DNA from: an uncultured Saprospiraceae bacterium
Lineage (GTDB): Bacteria; Bacteroidota; Bacteroidia; Chitinophagales; Saprospiraceae
Length of the DNA: 64,000 nt
Assembly (NCBI GenBank): GCA_937951685.1
Contig: CALFBG010000176.1
Span: 27,513-91,512 of the forward strand
Reading direction: 5' to 3'
Shown: piece after piece, positions 35,114 to 44,799 of the stretch
Position numbering within the stretch: the stretch's first letter is position 1
Layout of the letters: every line of letters starts with the position of its first letter
The notes under the pieces: model-generated
What the model saw: the letters and a program-made list of their open reading frames with translations, nothing else
Databases searched by the model: none
Told to the model about the DNA's origin: nothing
Program-made: the position numbers and the translations under genes

Positions 35114-35941
35114 ATGTCTTTTAAATCTTATGCTTTTGTTTTAGGAATTTCTTTTTTATTGGGAACCCCATTCATTGCACTAGCCCAAACGGTTATTCCC
35201 TATCCGGATAATTCTACCGACGTTGCAGGCTTTTTAAAGAATGGCATTCCACCTATTCATCAAGTTTGGACTCCCGAAACCTACGAAAAAGCTTTCGAGG
35301 TTTTATTTAAGATTTATGAATTGGATAAGTATTCCATGCCACGCTATCAAAGTCAGACTTCTGCGCCCGTTTTTGCACGCTTAGTCGCTGCGGAAAACTT
35401 TGATTACCTTCTCGATTCAAATTTTACGCTAAAAGATAGAATTGTTGCCCTTGAGCGTTATGCTTATCTACCAGATCGCTTACTAGGTATTTATGCAGAA
35501 AAAGAAGCCAACTACGAACGTTTCGGCGGTGAGGTGCTAGAAATTATGCGATTAACTACCCGACTAACAAGCCATGCAGTGCTGCTACTCAATGAACTTA
35601 AATCTTCGATCGGCAAGCAAGCAGATACGGAAGGGTTTAAAGAAGGGTATAATAATATTTTGAATGCACATGAAAGTTCGGTTGCGAGTATTATTGATGT
35701 TTTGGAAAATAGTAAGGAGCGCTATCCTGCCTTGGCACTTGAGGATTTTAGTTGTACCATGTTGGTATTTATTCCCGAGGTTTGGCCCCAACTCAAAGTT
35801 ACGGATCGCAAAGCGCTACGGTCAAGGATCGAAATTCTTGCTAAGACTTACCCACAAAAAAAACTGAGAAAGCGCTTACGCAAACTAAGGAAGAACTTAA
35901 AAAAGCTAGATAAAAGCTTAGACAAAAAGTCGAGTATCTAA
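35114..35941 (+). CDS. Hypothetical secreted helical protein
   Basis: From ATG 35114 (MSFKSYAFVLGISFLLGTPF) the 275-residue product has a clear signal peptide with cleavage near IALAQTV. The mature part is predicted all-helical, with conserved-looking phrases such as RDFKIYELDKYSMP-like segments (LFKIYELDKYSMPRYQSQTS), LTSHAVLLLNELKSS and a final Lys/Arg/Leu-rich stretch (KKLRKRLRKLRKNLKKLDK) that could bind nucleic acid, membrane or cell wall. I do not recognise a family. An open frame upstream from a TTG at 35087 is not needed. It follows an RluA-type gene by 16 bases and ends at a bidirectional terminator. Confidence 0.75.
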   Translation: MSFKSYAFVLGISFLLGTPFIALAQTVIPYPDNSTDVAGFLKNGIPPIHQVWTPETYEKAFEVLFKIYELDKYSMPRYQSQTSAPVFARLVAAENFDYLLDSNFTLKDRIVALERYAYLPDRLLGIYAEKEANYERFGGEVLEIMRLTTRLTSHAVLLLNELKSSIGKQADTEGFKEGYNNILNAHESSVASIIDVLENSKERYPALALEDFSCTMLVFIPEVWPQLKVTDRKALRSRIEILAKTYPQKKLRKRLRKLRKNLKKLDKSLDKKSSI

Positions 35942-35947
35942 AAAATC

Positions 35948-35984
35948 AAAAAAGTCATAGCAGAGGAACTGCTATGACTTTTTT
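35948..35984. terminator. Bidirectional rho-independent terminator
   Basis: AAAAAAGTCATAGCAG (35948-35963) pairs with CTGCTATGACTTTTTT (35969-35984) around a five-base loop, between convergent genes. Confidence 0.9.
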
Positions 35985-36045
35985 TTATGAATGAATTAGC
36001 TGCTTTTTTCAACACTGAACTTCAGCATTTTTTCAGCATTTAAAG

Positions 36046-39000
36046 TTATTTTAAGATCACAAATCTTCTTGCCGTCTTCTTGCCTTCTGATTCGAGAACC
36101 ATGAAGTAACTTCCTGCTGGTGCATCACTAATATCTACTTGATACTGGAAATGCTGATCTCTCGTTACCGGATAGCGTCTCACCACTTGTCCGACTGAAT
36201 TGCTGATAAACATCCCCATCGACTTCGCTTCCGAGAAATCCACGTTGACGTTGAATAAGCCATCCGAAGGATTCGGGAACAATTCCAAAGATAATAAGCC
36301 TGCAATTTCAGTCGTACTCGTCGCAACGGAGATATCTACCGTTTGTGTGCTTGAGCAACCATTGGCGTCCGTCACGGTTACGGTATAAATTCCGTTGGCA
36401 AGGTTTTCAAGGAAGGCACCATTTTCACCATTATTCCAATTGTAAGTAAATGGTGGTGTGCCACCCGAAACAATTGCCGTTGCCGTACCATTATTAGTAC
36501 CATTGCTTGGTGTACTAGAAATATTAATAGTAACCAAATCAGGCTCACCAACTTCAATTGAAGTCGCAAGACTACAATCGTTTGCATCCGTAATCAAAAC
36601 GGTATAGTTGCCAGCGGCAATATTATTCAAATCTTCGCTGTTGCCATTATCCACCCAGGTGATATCGAAAGGTGCTTGTCCCGTCAAAATGGTCAAGTCA
36701 ATGCCACCATTACTAGCTCCTGCACAAGAAATATGATTAATGTCATAATCAACACTAACTCCTTCGGAATCATCTACTTCAACCGTTTGAATAGAGGCAC
36801 AATTATTTTGATCCGTTACCGTTACGGTGTAAGTACCCGCTGCGACATCTTCTTGCGTTGGTGTATTCGGACCGTTGCTCCATGCGTAACTAAATCCTCC
36901 CATACCACCGGAAGCATTCGCCGTAATATTTTTAGGACCAACCGTACAATCACCACTAACATTCACCGATAAATTAATCTCTGCGAGTACCGTTAAATTG
37001 ATGGTATGTGTACTATCACAATCGAATTGACTAGTGCCCGATTTACTGACTAGCGTACTTTGGAAGTAACTCGTCCCTTCAAAGACTTCTCCGTAGCAAA
37101 TCGTTTTATTTTCGGAAGTAAGGACTTCATCAACGACGTCTAAGTCGGTAAAAACCGTACTATCACAACCATTGAAAGAGGGAATAATATCAACGTACTG
37201 TCCCGCTTGAGTATACACGGAAGTACCAACGACTAAACTACCTCCCGTACAAATGGTAGGACTTTGTTCTGTTTCTAAAATTGGCAAAGCATTAATAACA
37301 ACCTCATCATATCCGGGGCAACCAGTACCATCAGTAACGGTAACACTAATTGTTCCTCCAGAACTGATCGTAATACTTTGTTCCGTAGAATTAGTAGACC
37401 ACATATAGTCTGTGTAGCCCGAAGCTGCTACCAAAGTAGTCCCTTCTCCAGCACAGAAAACTAAATTTCCTTGAATGTTTGGATCATTATTAACACCGGC
37501 ACAAGGCAAGGGTAAAAAATAGGCTGTAATGACATCACCAGATTCAATACTCATGCTAATTGCATCTGAGAATTGATCCGGACTAAAGACATTATTCGCC
37601 ACTTCCCAGTGGTCAAATTCCCAATCCGTTGCTGGAATTGCTTCTAAATCAATTCCAATGCCACCAAAATAGGTAGTTACCCAAGGATAGTTTATGCCAA
37701 CGGTTGTATTCGCTTTGACGTTTCCAGCGTTATTTGGGGCAACGTTAATCGTAATATCATAAGGACCACTTAAACCTTGATCTTCGTAGCAATCAACGAT
37801 GGCATTATCAATAACGGTGCAACGCTCTTCGATAAAATCTCGCATATCTTGTACATTGGATTCCCATTCGGCAACCGTTCCCCCCCAACGACTAATTTGT
37901 CGTGGCATCTCCGGTGCAATTCTACCAATCAACTCATCCAAAAAGCCGAGCATGAAATCACAATTAAAATATAAGTTATTCAAATCGGCGTAGCGATTGA
38001 TATATAGCGCAAAAAAGTCTTCATTTTGTAATAAAGTATTCAACATAGGAATATGCCCTTGTCCTCCGGGATCACCTAATAATTCTGGATTACAAGGATC
38101 TGCATTAGGGCCCGTAGAAGGAACACCAGTGTAGTTGATGTAGTGACCAAAAGTAGCATCTTCATCCCAAAGGGCATATCGCCACTTTTGTGCCCCTCCG
38201 TCGGGATTTCTTCCTCTCCACCAGGCCGTATTCCAGTTCAACCAGTCACTAGATACATTGTGTGAGTGCAAAATCATGTAGTCAATTAAACTAAGCACAT
38301 TGAGTTGACTTTCAACGTAAGCATAATTCGAAGCATCCGTCATATCGTTACTAAGGATATAATCGACCAAATCGTCCCAATCATTCGCATTGCCATATTC
38401 TGCCCAAGTTCCACCCCAAGTTTTGATAAAATCAATGTCTTCTCGATCTTGGTCATAGTAGTAGTCGGTAAAATCGTGATCATCCACTTTTTCTCTCAAC
38501 TCATAAACCCCCCAATATTCTCCGTTGACATATAAAATACAAGGCTCATAGGTTCGTTCATCCATTTCTAATCCCGCTTTTTGGGATAATGCGTGTACGT
38601 AAGCATCCCGAATATGAGCACTACCATCTTCGAAAGGATAATTATCATTGGCGGCCGCTTTTAGCATTAAACGTTGGAATTTATCTCGTTCTGAATATTC
38701 GGGAAAAATCTGATGCTTCAAGGCATAATCATCTCCGAATTGATCTCGAGTGATATAATCAATTCCTCTTTGGGAATAAGCCCAAGAATCATTTCCATGT
38801 TTGTTAAATTCTCCCGTAGCATCCGCTACTCGAAGTTGATTTTCATCAAATAGCTCGAAACTACCTTGTGGATCATTTTGCGATCCACCCATCAAGGATT
38901 CCAGACTAGACTCTCCGGCAATAGATACGACTGGAATAGTATGTTGATCTGCTCCCAGAAAATAAGTATGATAATCAACAAAACTCGACAAAACTTGAGG

Positions 39001-39726
39001 GTCAGCACTAACCGCAATAGATTTTACAACGGTAGTGGTATTTACCTGAAAAGGTCCGGTGTATAGGCTTGAACTCGTTGTAGGCGTCGAACCATCTAAA
39101 GTATAATAAATTGTAATGTCCATTTCTGGAGAAGCTAAGGTCACGGTAACGGGATCTGGATAATATCCAGCGTCGGGACTAATATTAGCGCGACTAGCGT
39201 AGGTTGTAAAGACATTGACGTTTGGTGCTCCGGGTGTTGGATTGGTAAGTACACCCCAAGTGGCTCCTCCATCTTGTGTTTTTCCCCAAGAGTGGTTTTT
39301 CTTATTGGGTAAATCAATTTCATTGAAATCAAGAATAGTTCCAGTTGGACTAGCAAAAACGACGGCTTCACTGCCTCTCGTTTGAGTGATTTTAAAGCTG
39401 GTGTGTACACTCAATCCCACCCAGTTGTCTTTGCCAGAAGCATAGACCACCAAGTAGCCATTAGCAGGAATACTAATGCCATTTGGAAACGTCCATTTAT
39501 CTGGGTTCGTCATTCTATCACTGAGGTGATACCCCGACAAATCAAAAGCAGTATTGGAAGTATTGTACAGTTCAATCCAATCCTCGTACTCTCCAAAGTT
39601 ATCTTGATCAGCGTCAAAGTTGGCAGCAGAAAACTCGTTGATCACAACTTGTGCTTGGCTCGTAATAGCCAACAAGAGGAAAGTTAGTAGTAGTGGAATA
39701 CGGTCTAGTAGAAAAATGGTTTTCAT
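36046..39726 (-). CDS. Large T9SS-secreted protein with lamin-tail, CotH kinase-like and SprB-type repeats
   Basis: The 1226-residue product has a signal peptide (IPLLLTFLLLAITSQAQ, cleavage after about 25), a lamin-tail domain (about 27-150, VVINEFSAAN and EDWIELYNTS), a chitobiase/hexosaminidase-type beta domain (about 180-245, ITIYYTLDGSTPT), then a CotH kinase-like region (about 255-640) with HGNDSWAYSQRGID, YEPCILYVNGEYWGVYELREK and WRYALWDEDATFG. Beta repeats follow, including three SprB-type units rich in GTYTVTVTDQNNC-like phrases (about 960-1140). The C-terminus is a T9SS type A sorting domain (LELFPNPSDGLFNVNVD to RRFVILK). It should be exported to the surface. Its substrate is unknown; CotH domains phosphorylate protein in spore formers. 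Confidence 0.88.
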   Translation of the reverse strand: MKTIFLLDRIPLLLTFLLLAITSQAQVVINEFSAANFDADQDNFGEYEDWIELYNTSNTAFDLSGYHLSDRMTNPDKWTFPNGISIPANGYLVVYASGKDNWVGLSVHTSFKITQTRGSEAVVFASPTGTILDFNEIDLPNKKNHSWGKTQDGGATWGVLTNPTPGAPNVNVFTTYASRANISPDAGYYPDPVTVTLASPEMDITIYYTLDGSTPTTSSSLYTGPFQVNTTTVVKSIAVSADPQVLSSFVDYHTYFLGADQHTIPVVSIAGESSLESLMGGSQNDPQGSFELFDENQLRVADATGEFNKHGNDSWAYSQRGIDYITRDQFGDDYALKHQIFPEYSERDKFQRLMLKAAANDNYPFEDGSAHIRDAYVHALSQKAGLEMDERTYEPCILYVNGEYWGVYELREKVDDHDFTDYYYDQDREDIDFIKTWGGTWAEYGNANDWDDLVDYILSNDMTDASNYAYVESQLNVLSLIDYMILHSHNVSSDWLNWNTAWWRGRNPDGGAQKWRYALWDEDATFGHYINYTGVPSTGPNADPCNPELLGDPGGQGHIPMLNTLLQNEDFFALYINRYADLNNLYFNCDFMLGFLDELIGRIAPEMPRQISRWGGTVAEWESNVQDMRDFIEERCTVIDNAIVDCYEDQGLSGPYDITINVAPNNAGNVKANTTVGINYPWVTTYFGGIGIDLEAIPATDWEFDHWEVANNVFSPDQFSDAISMSIESGDVITAYFLPLPCAGVNNDPNIQGNLVFCAGEGTTLVAASGYTDYMWSTNSTEQSITISSGGTISVTVTDGTGCPGYDEVVINALPILETEQSPTICTGGSLVVGTSVYTQAGQYVDIIPSFNGCDSTVFTDLDVVDEVLTSENKTICYGEVFEGTSYFQSTLVSKSGTSQFDCDSTHTINLTVLAEINLSVNVSGDCTVGPKNITANASGGMGGFSYAWSNGPNTPTQEDVAAGTYTVTVTDQNNCASIQTVEVDDSEGVSVDYDINHISCAGASNGGIDLTILTGQAPFDITWVDNGNSEDLNNIAAGNYTVLITDANDCSLATSIEVGEPDLVTINISSTPSNGTNNGTATAIVSGGTPPFTYNWNNGENGAFLENLANGIYTVTVTDANGCSSTQTVDISVATSTTEIAGLLSLELFPNPSDGLFNVNVDFSEAKSMGMFISNSVGQVVRRYPVTRDQHFQYQVDISDAPAGSYFMVLESEGKKTARRFVILK

Positions 39727-40095
39727 ATGAGGGAATTTTAAAATGAATTATTATCTTAAAAATACACAAGCTTTTAAGATTAGAGTAGTCTTTTACCTAA
39801 AATTGTCAATTAATATACAGCCTAATAGGTCATTTGTCATTAATTAGGCAATGCATTTGATGAAAATCAGAACATAAATTTATGTTGGTTGGACTAATTA
39901 CTAAGATTCAAAGTTTCAACAACAGGAAAAGCACAAAAGTTGTAGCGAAAAATCCTGTTTTTTTTGAAAATGTATTGTTCGATTTTTTTTAGTAAACCTC
40001 CACCCAATAAGCTCATTTAGCAAAAAAAATACGGACTCACAAAGAAACTTTCTTCTTGAATTAGTAATTTCCAGCTACTTACTTATCTTGGCTTC
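39727..40095. other. Divergent intergenic region with unexplained hairpins
   Basis: GCCTAAT/ATTAGGC (39820-39849) and AACAGGA/TCCTGTT followed by seven T (39921-39965, a plus-strand terminator shape) lie here, although no plus-strand gene precedes them. No ORF is seen. TATCTTGG, one mismatch from the -7 consensus, ends four bases before the ATG of lhgO. Confidence 0.4.
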
Positions 40096-41307
40096 ATGGA
40101 TGCTAAATTTGATGTAATCATCGTTGGAGCAGGAATTGTAGGCTTAGCCACCGCTTACTTTCTGACCAAAGAACGACCAGGCTTAAAACTAGCCATTTTA
40201 GAAAAAGAAGCTGCCATTGGGCAACACCAAACGGGACACAACAGTGGGGTAATTCATTCTGGAATTTACTACACGCCAGGAAGTCTCAAAGCTAAGAATT
40301 GTATGAAAGGCTATCATCAATTGCTGGAGTTTTGTGAAACACACGGAATCGAATACGAACTTTGTGGTAAAGTGATTGTCGCGACCAACGAAGCCGAGCG
40401 CCCACAGCTTGACTTGATCTTAGAAAAAGGATTGGCGAATGGTCTAAAGAAAATCAAGAAAATCAGCAAGGAAGAAACTTTGGAGATTGAACCTCACGTC
40501 AACGCCGTAGAAGCCATCAAAGTACCCGAAGCGGGCATCGTGAATTATCTGGAAGTAGCAAAAATGTACGCCAAACTAATCACCGCAGCGGGTGGACAGA
40601 TTTTAACAAAGCATAAATTGTTGGAAGTCAAACTGGGAACGCCGCACCATCAAGTACTGACCAACCAAGGAGATTTTCAAACCAAAACGATTATCAATTG
40701 TGCGGGCTTGTATGCGGATAAACTGGCACAAATGACGGGACAACGCTTAGATTTCAAGATTTTACCTTTTCGGGGCGAATACTACGAATTGGTCAAAGCA
40801 AAAGAGCATTTAGTGAATCATTTAATCTATCCCGTTCCCAATCCAAACTTTCCCTTTTTAGGCGTGCATTTTACCAGAATGATCAAAGGAGGTATCGAGG
40901 CAGGACCAAATGCGGTGCTCGCTTTTCGGAGAGAAGGGTATAGCCGCTGGGATATTAATTTCCCCGAACTTTTTGAAACGCTAGGCTATCGCGGGTTTCA
41001 AAAACTGGCAATGAAATACTGGAAAGATGGCTTGGGGGAATTGTATCGTTCTTATTCCAAAGCGGCTTTTGTAAAAGCCTTACAACACTTGATTCCAAGT
41101 GTCGAAAATAAAGATCTATTTCGAGGGAATGCAGGAGTACGTGCACAAGCTTGTCAAGCAGACGGAAGTTTGATTAACGACTTTTTGATTTTGGAAAGCC
41201 CCGGTGTGATTAACGTTTGTAACGCTCCTTCACCGGCTGCTACTTCGTCCATTTCAATCGGAGAGACAATTGGACAAAAACTCTTATTGCATTGGGATAA
41301 GTTGTAA
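40096..41307 (+). CDS. lhgO: L-2-hydroxyglutarate oxidase-like FAD enzyme
   Basis: LhgO oxidises L-2-hydroxyglutarate to 2-oxoglutarate and feeds electrons to the quinone pool at the inner membrane. The 403 residues open with an FAD-binding Rossmann motif (DVIIVGAGIVGLATAYFL) and Glu at the end of the second strand (ILEKEAAIG). The segment GHNSGVIHSGIYYTPGSLKA is typical of this family, as are FRGEYYELV, YPVPNPNFPFLGVH and the C-terminal NAPSPAATSSISIGE. Length fits. It is transcribed alone. A near-consensus -7 box sits right before the start codon, so the mRNA may have no leader. Other DAO-fold oxidases are possible but less likely. Confidence 0.9.
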   Translation: MDAKFDVIIVGAGIVGLATAYFLTKERPGLKLAILEKEAAIGQHQTGHNSGVIHSGIYYTPGSLKAKNCMKGYHQLLEFCETHGIEYELCGKVIVATNEAERPQLDLILEKGLANGLKKIKKISKEETLEIEPHVNAVEAIKVPEAGIVNYLEVAKMYAKLITAAGGQILTKHKLLEVKLGTPHHQVLTNQGDFQTKTIINCAGLYADKLAQMTGQRLDFKILPFRGEYYELVKAKEHLVNHLIYPVPNPNFPFLGVHFTRMIKGGIEAGPNAVLAFRREGYSRWDINFPELFETLGYRGFQKLAMKYWKDGLGELYRSYSKAAFVKALQHLIPSVENKDLFRGNAGVRAQACQADGSLINDFLILESPGVINVCNAPSPAATSSISIGETIGQKLLLHWDKL

Positions 41308-41422
41308 TAATCTTGTACTTTTAAAATCAAAAAGCGGATTTAAATTCTTGAAAAAGAGCGAAAGGGAAGCCTTACAAAACTAAATTTCGCTATGGTTACA
41401 ATATAATGGAATGCTAAATGCG

Positions 41423-41449
41423 TTTTAGAGCAACTTCAAAGTACCTTTA
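41423..41449 (+). promoter_or_regulatory. Recurring motif directly upstream of a -7-like box
   Basis: TTTTAGAGCAACTTC (41423-41437) is followed after four bases by TACCTTTA (41442-41449), which is one base from TAnnTTTG. The same spacing occurs at 13272-13298 before the pterin operon. Confidence 0.4.
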
Positions 41450-41543
41450 CTAAAAAAATAATCGTTCTGATTTTTAATCGAAGTGTCAGCCATAAATCTC
41501 TAATTTGAAAAACCTGTGTACACTTCACGAAAACCCTAATAAA

Positions 41544-42692
41544 ATGAAATTATTAAGTAGTTTGTTGAGCTTGATGCTATTAGTAGCGACAATTAATGCC
41601 GCACAAGCCCAATGTAGTCCTGCTACCGAAAGCGGGATTCATGTCGTCCAAAAAGGAGAGACACTTTATCAAATCGCCGCCAAGTATGGCGTTTCAGTCG
41701 CTGAAATTTGTACACAAAATCAACTGACTCTCAATCAAACTATTCCCGTTTGTACCAAACTGAGCATCAAGAATGCAAGTCCTGCCGCGCGACCAATGGA
41801 ATTCAATAACACACAAAGTATAGAAGTTTTTACCGATAAATCAGTTGCGCTTAATACGCAAAAGCAAATGGGTAATAAGCATCAAGTTAAAGCAGGAGAA
41901 ACAATCGCGGCCTTGGCAGAATTATACGGCTACACCGAAAAACGCTTTCGCAAGTTCAACGCGATGGGCCCTTACGAAGAAGTAACACCCGGATCTATTT
42001 TACTTTCCTCAGATTGTAGCTGTGGCAGAATCGGCATGGCCACACAAACGACAAACCTAGGTCAAACGAATCCGCCAGCTACCGCTACTGGAAATACGAT
42101 GAAGCCCACGAACAGTAATACCACCAATTCAAGCTCAACTCCTATGGTTGCTTCCACGCAAGCCGCGGCTACTTACATGACGAAAGAAGAGCTAAGCATG
42201 GTAGACGAAATCAATTTGCTCCGCTCCAATCCTGCGGGCTATGTGCAGTACGTCGAAGCTTACGTTCGCAACGAAAAGGCAAATAATGGTTTTCCAATTG
42301 ATCAAAATATAGTGGATGAATTAATTCGAGAATTAAAAGCAACACCAACTTTGTCGACCTTATCTCCAACGGCTTGTATCTACGATGCCGCTAAAAAACA
42401 CGGAGAGGATTTAATTAAAATGGGGAGTATCGGGCACGTCGGTAGCGATGGGGCTTGGCCTTGGGATCGAGTCAAAAGAGCTTGTTCGCAAATGACGGAT
42501 GGTAACGAAAATCTCGTTGGTGGTCCAGATCAAGTGCGGGCTTCTGTCATCATTCTACTCATCGACGAAGGCATTCCGAATCGTGGTCACCGTAAGACTT
42601 TACTAAACCCTAAATGGAAATACGTCGCGACGCGTAAAGTCGGAAAAGTAGGTTATATGCCAAATAGTTGGGTGCAAAAATTCGGGGCTTAA
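41544..42692 (+). CDS. Secreted LysM and CAP/SCP domain protein
   Basis: I choose ATG 41544 (MKLLSSLLSLMLLVATINAA), which gives a normal signal peptide; the longer frame from 41505 adds a poor N-terminus. The 382-residue product has a LysM domain (HVVQKGETLYQIAAKYGVSVAEIC), a second LysM-like unit (HQVKAGETIAALAELYGYTE), a Thr/Ser/Asn-rich linker, and a C-terminal CAP domain (EINLLRSNPAGYVQY, AKKHGEDLIKMGSIGHVGSD, GNENLVGG, GIPNRGHRKTLLNPKWKYVA). LysM binds peptidoglycan or chitin, so the protein is probably tethered to the cell wall. The role of bacterial CAP domains is poorly known. A terminator follows at 42725-42762. Confidence 0.88.
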   Translation: MKLLSSLLSLMLLVATINAAQAQCSPATESGIHVVQKGETLYQIAAKYGVSVAEICTQNQLTLNQTIPVCTKLSIKNASPAARPMEFNNTQSIEVFTDKSVALNTQKQMGNKHQVKAGETIAALAELYGYTEKRFRKFNAMGPYEEVTPGSILLSSDCSCGRIGMATQTTNLGQTNPPATATGNTMKPTNSNTTNSSSTPMVASTQAAATYMTKEELSMVDEINLLRSNPAGYVQYVEAYVRNEKANNGFPIDQNIVDELIRELKATPTLSTLSPTACIYDAAKKHGEDLIKMGSIGHVGSDGAWPWDRVKRACSQMTDGNENLVGGPDQVRASVIILLIDEGIPNRGHRKTLLNPKWKYVATRKVGKVGYMPNSWVQKFGA

Positions 42693-42724
42693 GCCTACTA
42701 GTTATCACCTACTTCCTAAAGCTT

Positions 42725-42764
42725 AAAACTGCCTTTCCAACGTTAGTGAGAAAGGCAGTTTTGT
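42725..42764 (+). terminator. Rho-independent terminator of the LysM-CAP gene
   Basis: AAAACTGCCTTTC (42725-42737) pairs with GAAAGGCAGTTTT (42750-42762). The flanking A and T runs allow use in both directions. Confidence 0.8.
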
Positions 42765-42814
42765 GTTAGATAATTTGAAGTGGCACTGCCGATTTTTTTA
42801 CCAAAATCAAGTTT

Positions 42815-43741
42815 ATGAAAAAAATACTTTTTTCCTTACTCTTATTGTTCGTTGTAATGATAGCTGTTTATACTTTATTGTTTGAAGAGGATGTGGCTAG
42901 TTTAGAACAAGTCGCCACGGAAGAAGTAAAGCAATTTTTTGGGAAAGATTCTATCGCTACTCCTTTTGGTTGGTTTCACAAAAAACACGTTCACGATCAT
43001 CCCAACGGAAGTAAGGTTACTAAAAATACGGACGGTACGCATACCGTCACCAATCCCGACGGAACGCAAAAGAACTTGACTGCGGCAACTACAAAAACAC
43101 CAGACAAGAATCGCTTTGCTGCAAAAGGTTTACCCATCAAGCATGCTTGGCTCAATTATGCTAGCTTCTATGTGCCCGAAGGAATTGAAGTCGGTACGTT
43201 TACCGCAACTTACCAAGTACCAGCGCAACCCACCGGGATCAACGCCGAAACAACTTTGTACTATTTCATTGGAGTGCAAGACAATGGCTCTAGTCCATTA
43301 GCCATTTTACAACCTGTATTGGCTTGGAATGGAAAGGATGCAAAGGAAGCTTGGAGTTTAGCCAGTTGGAATTGTTGTCCACAAGGTCAAGTGGTAAAAA
43401 GTAAAGTACTAAAAGGAATGAAGTCGGGAGACTTAATCACCACCAGCATCGAAAGGGAAGGAGACGAGTATACCATTTCAGGAACTTGGAACAACCAAAG
43501 TGCTACGATTACGGTCAAAACGGGGGAAGAGTTTTTCAATTGGGCCAATATCGCTTTAGAAGTTTATGATGTCAAGTCTTGTGATAATTTCGCCGTAGGC
43601 CCAATGGTTTTTTCAGCATTAACGATGAAAGATACCAAAGACAATCCCATTGAAATGAATTGGACGATCACGGGAAATGGTGTCGCTTGTGATACTCGGA
43701 TGGAACAAAAAGCAAATAGCATGATTGTACAACAAAATTAG
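42815..43741 (+). CDS. Secreted beta-rich protein of unknown function
   Basis: The 308-residue product has an N-terminal membrane anchor or signal peptide (MKKILFSLLLLFVVMIAVYT), a His-rich short segment (HKKHVHDHPNGSK, about 55-67) and, from about 105, a beta-sandwich-like domain: WLNYASFYVPEGIEVGTFTA, YYFIGVQDNGSSPLAILQPV, WSLASWNCCPQGQV and GDLITTSIEREGDEY. The pattern of a YYFIGVQ strand followed by ILQPVLAWNG and ASWN reminds me of lectin- or glucanase-like extracellular proteins of fungi and bacteria, but I cannot name the family. It has its own terminator (43753-43790) and no clear operon partner. Secretion is likely; function is unknown. Confidence 0.7.
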   Translation: MKKILFSLLLLFVVMIAVYTLLFEEDVASLEQVATEEVKQFFGKDSIATPFGWFHKKHVHDHPNGSKVTKNTDGTHTVTNPDGTQKNLTAATTKTPDKNRFAAKGLPIKHAWLNYASFYVPEGIEVGTFTATYQVPAQPTGINAETTLYYFIGVQDNGSSPLAILQPVLAWNGKDAKEAWSLASWNCCPQGQVVKSKVLKGMKSGDLITTSIEREGDEYTISGTWNNQSATITVKTGEEFFNWANIALEVYDVKSCDNFAVGPMVFSALTMKDTKDNPIEMNWTITGNGVACDTRMEQKANSMIVQQN

Positions 43742-43752
43742 TTTTTAAAAGG

Positions 43753-43790
43753 AAAATTGCCTTTCGGCAAAAGCGCGAAAGGCAATTTTT
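43753..43790 (+). terminator. Rho-independent terminator
   Basis: AAAATTGCCTTTC (43753-43765) pairs with GAAAGGCAATTTT (43777-43789), with a short T run. It lies 12 bases after the stop of the secreted beta-rich protein. Confidence 0.85.
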
Positions 43791-44012
43791 AAACAATTGT
43801 AAATAGTGTTTTTAATCGGACTCGTTTTATTGGATTTGCTGAGCGATAGGAAGTAAGCGCACATTTGTACCGTACATTGATTTTTTCATTGGTCTAATCA
43901 CAGAATGATTCATACTAATGTATATTTGAATTGCAAAATAAAGTTTAGTGCTCAACGGCTATTTCCAATTGATCCTATAAAATCCTCTAGTTGGTTGCAC
44001 TCCAGCAACATT

Positions 44013-44732
44013 TTAAAAACTCATCCCAATACCAAAATATGCGGAAGTACTTCTTCCGTCAATTCCTTCTGCAAATGGAATCGTTTCTCCATTACTCAGC
44101 TGAAAGCTATCCGCCTTGCCAATCACAGCATTTTTCCGGATATCAACGCCACAATCGAAAGTAAACTTGTTCCACCTTTTCTGATAGCCAATTTTCATCC
44201 CTAAACTCCAGTTCGTTTGCTTGGTTGCACCGCTAATGATCTTGCTGGATCTTGAAGACCAAAAATAGCCAAAACCAGGTCTTCCTTTGTACGATTGTGA
44301 ATGTCTACCAATACTAACTTGTGGAGCAAAATAGATACCCTTTAGTTTTTTGCCAAGCTCTCTTTTGCTAACGTATAAGCGGTATTCTAGCGACAAACTA
44401 GAGCCTGAGACCTTATTCTCAATTAATCGGTTCCTATTACCAAATATATCTATTAGTATGAGTGGGAAAATAGGCCAATAGCGCGTAGATTTATCATCGC
44501 GTTCGTCGTAAGAATGCCAGCGGTAATTAACTTGAACGGAGCTAAAGGAATTGATAGCGTGTTCGAAATTCAAGTTGATATTCCCTCGCGTCCCCAAACC
44601 TACTTTGAGGTTTTTGTTATAGTCCGTAAGTACTTGCTCTTGTGCCTGAAGGGGCGTGACCGCAAGAAAAAAGATGATCAATAATAAGCATTGCGCAAGG
44701 CTTTTGCTAAGGTTAATCGCTGAATTGTTCAT
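44013..44732 (-). CDS. Probable outer-membrane beta-barrel protein
   Basis: From ATG 44732 (MNNSAINLSKSLAQCLLLII) the 239-residue product has a signal peptide (LLLIIFFLAVTPLQAQ), then alternating hydrophobic strands with aromatic ends (VGLGTRGNINLNFEHAI, SVQVNYRWHSY, LSLEYRLYV, IYFAPQVSIGRH, WSLGMKIGYQKRW, FGIGMSF) and a terminal Phe, typical of small outer-membrane barrels. It resembles DUF3575-type porin-like proteins, but the family is uncertain. The frame extends upstream to 44771 without adding a sensible start. A perfect 16-bp inverted repeat lies 68-135 bases upstream and could be part of its promoter. Confidence 0.75.
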   Translation of the reverse strand: MNNSAINLSKSLAQCLLLIIFFLAVTPLQAQEQVLTDYNKNLKVGLGTRGNINLNFEHAINSFSSVQVNYRWHSYDERDDKSTRYWPIFPLILIDIFGNRNRLIENKVSGSSLSLEYRLYVSKRELGKKLKGIYFAPQVSIGRHSQSYKGRPGFGYFWSSRSSKIISGATKQTNWSLGMKIGYQKRWNKFTFDCGVDIRKNAVIGKADSFQLSNGETIPFAEGIDGRSTSAYFGIGMSF

Positions 44733-44799
44733 ATCGTATATTTTTTTGTTGCTAGTTAACATAAATGACAAAGTAGTAAAGTTGTTAAGCGCTATGATT

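Noticed and set aside
43905..44204. 99-codon plus-strand ORF opposite the barrel gene
   Set aside because: It overlaps the conserved C-terminal strands of the barrel protein in antisense and lacks a plausible product.
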